Positions 1 to 5,242 of a stretch of 10,119 nucleotides of DNA are shown in pieces (the first letter of the stretch is position 1; every line of letters starts with the position of its first letter). The notes beneath the pieces are model-generated. The model did no database searches, was not told the DNA's origin, and was given only the letters and a program-made list of their open reading frames with translations. This stretch comes from Propionibacteriaceae bacterium (lineage in GTDB: Bacteria; Actinomycetota; Actinomycetes; Propionibacteriales; Propionibacteriaceae), in contig DMIX01000274.1 of NCBI GenBank assembly GCA_003451975.1, forward strand, positions 1 to 10,119. The letters run 5' to 3'. A program made the translations under genes and the position numbers.

Positions 1-72
1 ATCATCTGGGGCGACCGGATCATCTGGGGCGACCACATCGTCTGGGGTGACCACATCGTCTGGGGTGACTAG
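1..72. repeat. Four tandem copies of an 18-bp repeat
   Basis: Units start at 1, 19, 37 and 55 and follow ATC(A/G)TCTGGGG(C/T)GACC with a variable last three bases. The first copy touches the window edge, so the array may be longer. Because 18 is a multiple of three, every frame stays open. Read leftward in the frame of the ATG at 279 it gives a hexapeptide of the form V-(T/A)-P-D-D-(V/P); in the frame of the interrupted gene it gives Pro-Arg-Arg-Cys-Gly-His. Unit length matches the codon period, so it could be a coding minisatellite; a non-coding repeat is also possible. Confidence 0.85.
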
Positions 73-279
73 CGCGCTGGATCCACAGTCCCCTCTTGGC
101 AGTCGGGGAGAAACGGCTCGAAGGTTGTCCCTGACCAGACGACTGCGTCGAGTGTGGACCGCTGCCGTTTCGGACGCAGCGTGAGCCGCAAGCTCCGCGA
201 ATTCGGTCCACCACCACTCTTCGATCAATGAAACATGGGGAATCTGACGTCCTCCCAAATCGAGGGTCGCCGAAGTCAT
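1..279 (-). CDS. Possible hypothetical protein with Asp-Asp repeat tail, partial at window edge
   Basis: A leftward frame opens with ATG at 279 and stays open to base 1 (93 codons, no stop), starting Met-Thr-Ser-Ala-Thr-Leu-Asp-Leu-Gly-Gly. It contains an aromatic-acidic stretch EEWWWTEFAELAAHA (roughly residues 20-34), a basic stretch, and then the V-T-P-D-D-V type hexapeptide repeats. I recognise no family. It overlaps in another frame the end of the IS-interrupted gene, and all three leftward frames are open between about 215 and 72, so the true coding frame here cannot be decided by eye. It could be a separate gene, a frameshifted continuation of the interrupted gene, or chance. No convincing ribosome binding site precedes the ATG. 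Confidence 0.3.
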   Translation of the reverse strand, partial: MTSATLDLGGRQIPHVSLIEEWWWTEFAELAAHAASETAAVHTRRSRLVRDNLRAVSPRLPRGDCGSSALVTPDDVVTPDDVVAPDDPVAPDD

Positions 280-471
280 ACGATGGGACAGGTCGCCGTG
301 GTGGATAAAGCACGCCGGCCAGGGCTCCGAAGAAGATCCAGACGTCAAGGTCTTTGATCCCATTGCGACCGTCCACGTAGTGAAGAGCCGCGCCCTGGTA
401 AAGCGCGACTGCGATGACGTGATCGCAAAGCGGCGCGTACTTGGCAATTCGTAGGAAGAACAACTCGCGGT
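20..471 (-). pseudogene. 3' portion of a host gene interrupted by the IS21 element
   Basis: This frame continues the 5' fragment found beyond the transposon (3225-3309). Joining base 3225 to base 471 after deleting the element and one 6-bp duplication gives one unbroken leftward frame of 537 nt (178 aa plus stop). The joined protein reads through IARCDRELFFLRIAKYAP at the junction, then CDHVIAVALYQGAALHYV, a GRNGIKDLDVWIFF stretch and a YDFGDPRFGRT stretch. These look like genuine conserved protein sequence; I recall similar motifs in uncharacterised bacterial proteins but cannot name the family. From about base 215 downward the reading becomes Arg/Cys/Ser-rich and unconvincing, so a second lesion (frameshift) or a natural end nearby is possible. 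Translated alone, only a TTG at 463 could start it. Inactivated by the insertion. Confidence 0.65.
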
Positions 472-477
472 CGCATC
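472..477. repeat. Left target-site duplication of IS21 element
   Basis: CGCATC lies directly outside the left end and recurs as a direct repeat at 3225-3230 directly outside the right end. Six base pairs is within the 4-8 bp usual for IS21-family insertion. Removing one copy with the element restores an in-frame host gene. Confidence 0.85.
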
Positions 478-533
478 CCTCGGTGGACAGGTGAAAGCCG
501 GCCAGTCGTGGACGTCTGAAAACCGGCCACCAC
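478..533 (+). repeat. Left terminal inverted repeat with an extra 25-bp copy
   Basis: Two related units lie in tandem: one with its TGGAC at 484 (ending GCCGGCCAGTCG) and one with its TGGAC at 509 (ending ACCGGCCACCAC), 25 bp apart and agreeing at 17 of 21 aligned bases. The outer unit begins CCTCGGTGGACA at 478, the same 12 bases as the right end. The inner unit and the following bases to about 555 also align with the right end (both reach a CCGAGACGT). Multiple transposase-binding repeats at the ends are characteristic of the IS21 family. Confidence 0.82.
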
Positions 534-652
534 GGGCGTAGCGGCCGAGACGTGTAATGGTGTACCTCAGGTGTGCTGTCGCACGCAAGACTCCGGCGTT
601 CTGTGGGTCTTCTCGATGCTGCTCTGATGTGAGAAAGACCGGTGGGAGTTTG

Positions 653-676
653 TGGAAAACGCGGCAGCGTTTTCCA
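653..676. other. Perfect 10-bp hairpin downstream of istB
   Basis: TGGAAAACGC and GCGTTTTCCA form a perfect 10-bp stem around a GGCA loop. It lies about 70 nt past the istB stop on the leftward transcript. No U-tract follows the stem in that direction, so a canonical intrinsic terminator is not supported. It could limit read-through, block impinging transcription, or be a subterminal protein site. Confidence 0.6.
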
Positions 677-745
677 ACGCGCGGTGGGCGGCGTTCTGGG
701 CCGTCCACGGCGCGGGCAGCTTCCACGGGTCGTGGGGCACGCGCG

Positions 746-1507
746 TCACTTGGTCGCTTCTTCCTGGCGCAAGTCGGTGTGCACCTTGGTGCGCCAGCTG
801 CGCGGACCGCACTTGAGCACATGCGCGTGGTGCAGTAGACGATCGAGCAGCGCGGTCACGGCCGCGTTGTCGCCCAGGAGTTTGCCCCAGTCGCCGACGG
901 GTCGGTTCGACGTCAGAATCGTGGAGGCCCGCTCGTATCGGCGCATGACGAGTTCGAGCAGATCCTCGGCCGCCGTGTGCGGGAGTTTCCGCATGCCAAG
1001 ATCGTCGATGATGAGCAAGGGGACCGTGGCGAGGTCCGCGAGACAGGTCTTGCGCGTGCCGATGAGACTCGCCTCGGCGATCTCCTCCAGCAGGGTGTGC
1101 GCCTCCCGGTAGATCACGCGATAGCCCTGCTGGATCGCGGCGCGTCCGATCGCCTGCGCGAGGTGGCTCTTGGCCGTGCCCGGCATGCCGAGGAAGAGCG
1201 CGTCTTCGCGCCGCTCGATGAAGCGGCCGGTCGCCAGTTCGTAGATGAGCGCCCGGTTCATCTTCTTGTTGAAATCAAAGTCGAAACGGTCGAGCGAGCG
1301 GTCGGCATCGCGGAAGCCGGCTTGCTTGTGGCGCCGCGCAAACAGGCGGTCCTGCCGGCGGACCAGTTCGTCGTTGACGAGCAGCGACACGAGATCGAGC
1401 GGGGCGAGTCGTTCGGTCTGCGCCTGACGGAGGCGGGGTTCGAGGACCTCCGCCATGCCGGAGAGACGGAGTTTGCGAAGGGCGTGGTCGAGTTCAATCA
1501 GCGTCAT
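746..1507 (-). CDS. istB: IS21-family transposition helper ATPase IstB
   Basis: The 253-aa product is the AAA+ ATPase that assists the IstA transposase in target capture and strand transfer. It has the typical IstB layout: a helical N-terminal part (about 1-80), a Walker A region at residues 107-114 (GMPGTAKS, followed by HLAQA), Walker B with hydrophobics before Asp-Asp (LLIIDDLG), a sensor-like ILTSNRP segment and the C-terminal DRLLHHA region. Length matches the family (about 240-260 aa). The start overlaps the istA stop as ATGA (1504-1507), so translation is probably coupled. The Walker A has Ala where most P-loops have Gly just before the Lys; this could be a subfamily variant, and the protein otherwise looks intact. 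Confidence 0.95.
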   Translation of the reverse strand: MTLIELDHALRKLRLSGMAEVLEPRLRQAQTERLAPLDLVSLLVNDELVRRQDRLFARRHKQAGFRDADRSLDRFDFDFNKKMNRALIYELATGRFIERREDALFLGMPGTAKSHLAQAIGRAAIQQGYRVIYREAHTLLEEIAEASLIGTRKTCLADLATVPLLIIDDLGMRKLPHTAAEDLLELVMRRYERASTILTSNRPVGDWGKLLGDNAAVTALLDRLLHHAHVLKCGPRSWRTKVHTDLRQEEATK

Positions 1508-3138
1508 CCCTGGCCTCCTATGGTGCAGTCAATCAGATCGCGGTAGAGGGTGAGTTGCCGAATGAGCGGGTCCACCTGGCGCAGTGTGATCGGCGGACGC
1601 CGTTCGAGGTACCGACGAATGAAGCGATAGCTCAGGACGCCGAGGTCGACCGCCGTCTTGGCCGCCTCCTCGACCACCGGCGCCCCGTGCTTGCGGGCGA
1701 GCGCGAGCACACCCAGGATGCGCCGGACGCCGGCCGGCCCGTCGTGGGCGTAGATGTGCTGGCACACCTGGCCGATCGCGGGCCCGGCTGTCTGCGCGGT
1801 GGCGAGTAGCGTGAGCGTGGTCTTCGGTGTGCGCGCGGGCCGATCGCGGTCTTCGATGCGGTGGTACCCCCGGCGCGTGCGGACATGCTCGCGCAGGAGG
1901 CGGCCGGTGCCGAGTTCGATGAGCCGGACGTAGAGGTCGTCCCACTGCGCGTGCACGTCTCGACCAATCCAGCCGGGCGGGGCCCCGTAGTACGCCGCCT
2001 GGACCTCGATGCAGCCATCGAGGTTGACCGTGCGCGTGCCGTACTCGTAGTAGCGAAACGGCTCGATCGGCAGCGGGCCCAGCGCCGGCCGTTCCTCGGC
2101 AAACATCGCCGCGACCTGCCGTTTGGTCGTGCCGTGAATGCGCGTGTCGGCCCAGTGCGTTTCCCACCGATCCAGATAGGCCTGCGCGTCCTCGAGCGTC
2201 TCGAAGCGGAGCCCCTTCAGCGGCGTCGCCTGCGCGTGGCCGACACCCGATTCGACCTTCCCCTTCCGATCGGGATCGCGGACGCGACACGGCAGGGCCA
2301 CGGCCCCGTAGTGCGCAAGGACGTCGCGATACAGCGGATTCAGCGTGGGGTCGTAGATGTCCGGCTTGAGGACGCCCTCCCGCAGGTTGTCGAGGACGAC
2401 GACCTTGACGGCGCCCCCCAGTTGGCGAAAAGCGCGTTCGTGGAGCTCCGCCCAGATGCGGGTGCTCGACTTCCAGACGATCAGCCGGATCGCTTTGCGG
2501 GAGTAGCCCAGGGTCAGCACGAAGAGCCGCGTGCGCCGATACTTGCCCGTCACGGGATGCCGCACCATCGGCCCGGTGCCATAGTCAACCTGGCACTCTT
2601 CCCCGGCGGCCGTCTCGATCACCACGCGGGCCTCGGGCGTCGTCACGCCGCGCAGGGTGCCGACGAATCGTTTGACGCTCGCGTACTGCGCCGGAAAGGC
2701 GTGGTCATCGACGAGGTCCTGCCAGATGGCCATGGCATTACGCCCCCGCCGCAGCGCCTGTTCGATCAGATCGCGGTACGGCTCACACGCACTCGCCCTT
2801 GGGGACCGTTCGCCGGGCGCCGGGGGCGGGAGGTCGGTGGACACCTCCGGTGTGGTGGCCGGATTTGCCTCCGGCGTGCCGGTGGAGACGGCTGGCAGGG
2901 TGGCCGCGTTCGCCGCGTCAGAGTCGGTGGACACCTCCGCCGTGGTGGCCGGATTTGCCGGCGGCCACGTCCGCGGGCGCCCGCCGCGCTCACGGACGGC
3001 AATGGCGGCGGCCTTCAGATAGCGGCTCGCGGTCTCGCGGCGAACGCCGGTGGCTTCCTGGATGCAGCGCAGCGACCAGCCCAATCGCCCCAACGCCAAG
3101 ACCTGTTGCTGTTTGTCGTGTTCCAAGACGTTGCTCAT
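1504..3138 (-). CDS. istA: IS21-family DDE transposase IstA
   Basis: The 544-aa product is the transposase that cuts and joins the element ends. An N-terminal helix-turn-helix (about residues 10-45, GRLGWSLRCIQEATGVRRET) is followed by a Pro/Ala/Thr-rich linker containing three 15-residue repeats of the type ANPATTxEVSTD, then an integrase-fold catalytic core with Asp185 (CQVDYG), Asp250 (VVLDNL) and Glu296 (KGKVESGV), and a C-terminal beta-barrel-like region. I place the start at the ATG ending at 3138 (Met-Ser-Asn-Val), where homology to IstA begins. The frame is open further upstream to 3309, but that part is the right transposon end plus the 5' fragment of the interrupted host gene. All three catalytic residues are present. 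Confidence 0.95.
   Translation of the reverse strand: MSNVLEHDKQQQVLALGRLGWSLRCIQEATGVRRETASRYLKAAAIAVRERGGRPRTWPPANPATTAEVSTDSDAANAATLPAVSTGTPEANPATTPEVSTDLPPPAPGERSPRASACEPYRDLIEQALRRGRNAMAIWQDLVDDHAFPAQYASVKRFVGTLRGVTTPEARVVIETAAGEECQVDYGTGPMVRHPVTGKYRRTRLFVLTLGYSRKAIRLIVWKSSTRIWAELHERAFRQLGGAVKVVVLDNLREGVLKPDIYDPTLNPLYRDVLAHYGAVALPCRVRDPDRKGKVESGVGHAQATPLKGLRFETLEDAQAYLDRWETHWADTRIHGTTKRQVAAMFAEERPALGPLPIEPFRYYEYGTRTVNLDGCIEVQAAYYGAPPGWIGRDVHAQWDDLYVRLIELGTGRLLREHVRTRRGYHRIEDRDRPARTPKTTLTLLATAQTAGPAIGQVCQHIYAHDGPAGVRRILGVLALARKHGAPVVEEAAKTAVDLGVLSYRFIRRYLERRPPITLRQVDPLIRQLTLYRDLIDCTIGGQG
2834..2959. repeat. Three 45-bp-period repeats inside istA resembling the transposon ends
   Basis: 36-bp units begin at 2834, 2879 and 2924, exactly 45 bp apart. 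Units one and three differ at only two bases; unit two is degenerate. Each good unit carries TCGGTGGACACC, identical to bases just inside the right end, and GTGGTGGCCGGATTTG, which matches the right inverted repeat (GTGGTGGCCGGTTTTG) at all but one base. The period is 15 codons and encodes the low-complexity linker of IstA. Confidence 0.8.
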
Positions 3139-3194
3139 GGCGACGTAGGGAACACGGGTCCCCCCGCCGCTGTCAACGTCTCGGTCGGTTACCT

Positions 3195-3224
3195 GTGGTG
3201 GCCGGTTTTGGGTGTCCACCGAGG
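3195..3224 (-). repeat. Right terminal inverted repeat of the IS21 element
   Basis: Read inward on the minus strand it starts CCTCGGTGGACACCC and continues AAAACCGGCCACCAC. The first 12 bases equal the outer left end at 478-489, and the second half equals 519-533 of the left inner unit. It is flanked by the CGCATC duplication. Confidence 0.85.
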
Positions 3225-3309
3225 CGCATCGGGCAATCTCGGCCAGCCGAGCTAGGCCCGCAGCAAGAATTCGCTCCAACGACCGTGATTCTTCAGCCAT
3301 CGGAATCAC
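3225..3309 (-). pseudogene. 5' portion of the host gene interrupted by the IS21 element
   Basis: Leftward translation starts at GTG 3309 or, three codons later, ATG 3300 (MAEESRSLERILAAG, then LARLAEIARC) and runs into the transposon end. It includes the right copy of the target duplication (3225-3230). Splicing to base 471 restores an in-frame protein in which Cys28 is followed by Asp-Arg-Glu-Leu-Phe-Phe. Because the frame also stays open through the transposon end, the fragment is fused in frame to istA as one 601-codon reading frame. The gene follows the methyltransferase gene on the same strand after about 250 nt, so the two may once have been co-transcribed. Function unknown. Confidence 0.65.
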
Positions 3310-3559
3310 CGCAATTCGACAGTCCTGTCACAGGAAGCCGTCTACGGCGACTCGTTCCAACGTCGAAGGAACAGTGGAATCACGTGACCGTCGAAGGAGC
3401 TGCGTGTCTCGCTCGTACCACTATGCGGTCCGACCTCGGCAACCACCTGCCGCATGAGCGTCCGTCCTTCCAGAGCGCATCCGACGTGATTCTGGCAAGA
3501 CCTGGCTCCGTTCCGACCTCGGGCACGGCACGCCGACGCATGCACGACACGATCCGATA
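3310..3559. other. Intergenic stretch with no convincing gene
   Basis: This 250-bp gap separates the methyltransferase stop from the interrupted gene. Small leftward frames exist (for example 54 codons from ATG 3541 and 37 codons from ATG 3455), but none has a good ribosome binding site, recognisable motif or convincing composition. I see no clear promoter or terminator. It might hold the promoter of the interrupted gene. Confidence 0.5.
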
Positions 3560-5056
3560 TCAGCCGTGGCCATCTGCAGATGCGCCCAAGTCAGTCCCGC
3601 CAATCTTCACTAGTCGATGACCAGCTACCGCGTATCCCTTCTTCGAGAGCCTCAACTGCCATGCAGCTCGCGTTCCAATTCCGGAGGGGTCATCCAGTAA
3701 GCCTGCCTCGTCCTCCGCTGCGGACAACGCAGCAAACCGTTCTCGCAGCGGGTACGCGGGTCCGACGAGACACTCCTTCCTGTGCAGAACGGGAGGACTC
3801 TCCTGGCCTCGATAGTCGCGGTGGTGCGTCCGGAGGCCTCGAAGGTCGGCGACATAGGCTTCAGCTAGCGTCGGGTGAGGATCGTCATCGAAGTCCGGAT
3901 AGCAGAGATACGACACTTTCGGCTTGTCGCGACGCAACTTGACGACTGTCGCGCCCGGCACGTCCCCTAGGAGCGTGCGAGCACATCCCTCGTAGACCCG
4001 CAGCAGGACGGGGAGTGCGGGAACCGACGACACGTGAACATAGATCGAGTCCGGGAGCACCTTGCCAACCCCTGGGTTTGCACTTTGCTCAGCGATGGCC
4101 TCTTGTTCACCTGTAGCGAACAGCAACTCACTGCCAAGTTGCGTGGCCTGCGCGTAACTCCCAAAGAACGCTTTGATATCCGCCTGCAGATCTGGTGGGA
4201 GTGCTCTGAACTGCGGTCGCTTCCGAAACGCCCCCAAGGCCAGGTACACGAGCAGATCCTTCTGTCTAGCTAAGGCCGCGGACTCCCAAGCGTCCGTGCC
4301 CACCACTCGCGCTAGCACGCTCACGGCGCGCGACACCGAGCCGAACCGCTCTCGAATAGCTAGTTCATCGGAAAACTCCCCGCGTCGCGGCAGCCTGCCT
4401 CGTTCTTGTAGAAAAGAAAGCAGCGGTTCCAGAACATCTCGATTGCCCTCGAAGATGGCCGCCGGGGGCATCGGCCGGGCCGCCACACGGACCCGCCGGA
4501 CCGATTGAGCCAGGTGACACTCTCGAAGTTCCTGAGAACGGAAGACGTAGAAGATCCCCGGGCCGGCAGCGTCGGCTTCGACACCAAGCGTCAGCTGAAT
4601 CCACTGACGGAGTTCATCCTGAGTGAAGAACTTCTGGAACGTACCGTGCGCGGTCACGACACCGTCGCCGCACGCCACGGCTTGAGTGAGGCTGACGTCC
4701 CAGTCCAGCCGCGCAGTTACGATGAGCAGTTCCCGGGCCAGCTTCCACGCCTGTTGTAGAACCTCACCGCGCTCACCGAGATTCTCAATGACGTTCACCA
4801 CGTACCCAAGGTTGACTGCGTCCGCGGGCTTCTTGGGCGTGTGAGGCGCATGGTGCGGATCCCAGCCGCGAGCTTCAATGCCCAGCGCAAGGAGTCCAGC
4901 GACATCGGCTCCACGGCCGCAGCCGAAGTCGAATACGGACTTGCCCGGACGCAGGAGGCCATCTGCGATGGCAACTGAAACAGGCCTGGAAAGCGACGAC
5001 CTGAACTTCGCCGTCCGCGCGCGTATGGCCACCTGGTTCGCTGTGTCTTCGCCCAT
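3560..5056 (-). CDS. DNA phosphorothioation-associated putative methyltransferase
   Basis: The 498-aa protein has an N-terminal class I SAM-dependent methyltransferase fold: motif I VFDFGCGRGADV at residues 41-52, the acidic residue after strand 2 in GWDP (Asp66), and VNLGYVVNVIEN (81-92) in the motif IV position. The SRPV opening, GCGRGADV, GWDPHHAP and NLGYVVNVIE order are what I know from the family annotated as DNA phosphorothioation-associated putative methyltransferase (TIGR04096), usually found next to dnd clusters. The C-terminal 350 residues (with FRALPPDLQADIKAFFG and VLLRVYEG) are the family's uncharacterised part. The substrate is not established; DNA is plausible from context. 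The gene is divergent from the helicase operon and shares its control region. The ATG at 5056 has only a weak ribosome binding site. No core dnd genes are in the window. Confidence 0.85.
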   Translation of the reverse strand: MGEDTANQVAIRARTAKFRSSLSRPVSVAIADGLLRPGKSVFDFGCGRGADVAGLLALGIEARGWDPHHAPHTPKKPADAVNLGYVVNVIENLGERGEVLQQAWKLARELLIVTARLDWDVSLTQAVACGDGVVTAHGTFQKFFTQDELRQWIQLTLGVEADAAGPGIFYVFRSQELRECHLAQSVRRVRVAARPMPPAAIFEGNRDVLEPLLSFLQERGRLPRRGEFSDELAIRERFGSVSRAVSVLARVVGTDAWESAALARQKDLLVYLALGAFRKRPQFRALPPDLQADIKAFFGSYAQATQLGSELLFATGEQEAIAEQSANPGVGKVLPDSIYVHVSSVPALPVLLRVYEGCARTLLGDVPGATVVKLRRDKPKVSYLCYPDFDDDPHPTLAEAYVADLRGLRTHHRDYRGQESPPVLHRKECLVGPAYPLRERFAALSAAEDEAGLLDDPSGIGTRAAWQLRLSKKGYAVAGHRLVKIGGTDLGASADGHG

Positions 5057-5110
5057 GCGCGACCCACATTGGTGATTAAAGTTGAATCGGTCGATCCGGG
5101 CTAGGTGCGT

Positions 5111-5127
5111 GTGACCTATTCTGTCAC
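5111..5127. promoter_or_regulatory. Candidate operator palindrome between divergent genes
   Basis: GTGAC-CTATTCT-GTCAC has perfect 5-bp inverted arms around 7 bp. It sits between the divergent methyltransferase and helicase genes and overlaps the candidate -35 of the rightward promoter, a typical repressor position. The operon itself encodes two DNA-binding proteins that could bind it. Short arms mean a chance palindrome cannot be excluded. Confidence 0.4.
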
Positions 5128-5138
5128 TGCCCTATACT
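5111..5138 (+). promoter_or_regulatory. Candidate sigma70-type promoter of the helicase operon
   Basis: TATACT at 5133-5138 is a strong -10 match (consensus TATAAT). GTGACC at 5111-5116 is a partial -35 match with a 16-bp spacer. Transcription would start near 5145, leaving a leader of about 90-100 nt that contains a small GGGCG/CGCCC stem (5158-5175). I found no comparably good promoter for the leftward methyltransferase gene. Confidence 0.4.
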
Positions 5139-5242
5139 AAGCTCTCCAGATTCCCGAGGGCGGCTGTTCTCGCCCCGATATCGATTTTCGCGGCAGGGAG
5201 CTCCGCAACTCCGAGGACAACGGAGACCGGGCCGGATGAGCA

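Larger units (their letters stand above)
478..3224 (-). mobile_element. Complete IS21-family insertion sequence (istA-istB)
   Basis: The element is 2747 bp, bounded by inverted terminal sequences that share CCTCGGTGGACA exactly at the outer edge, and flanked by the CGCATC direct duplication. It encodes istA and istB in the usual order with a 4-nt ATGA overlap, both leftward. Coding sequence fills 746-3138. The left non-coding flank (534-745) holds one perfect hairpin at 653-676 and nothing else I can identify; the right flank (3139-3194) has no clear feature. Both proteins look full length with catalytic residues in place, so the element may still be active. Insertion split a leftward host gene. 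Confidence 0.93.

Noticed and set aside
1..72. CRISPR-like array
   Set aside because: The 18-bp units are directly contiguous with no spacers; it is a simple tandem repeat.
653..676. Intrinsic terminator for istB
   Set aside because: The hairpin is perfect but no T-run follows in the leftward direction, so it is listed only as a hairpin.
977..1546. Rightward frame of 189 codons opposite istB
   Set aside because: Antisense shadow of istB, caused by GC-rich codon use.
509..3218. Transposon boundaries at 509 and 3218
   Set aside because: These give no target duplication; 478 and 3224 give matching 12-bp outer ends, a perfect 6-bp duplication and an in-frame repaired host gene.
1861..3255. Long rightward frame of 464 codons opposite istA
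   Set aside because: It is the antisense shadow of a clear transposase gene in GC-rich DNA; no recognisable motifs.
3342..3545. Leftward 67-codon frame and its 37-codon internal version
   Set aside because: No ribosome binding site, no motif, and Cys/Arg-rich composition in the first half; not enough to call a gene.
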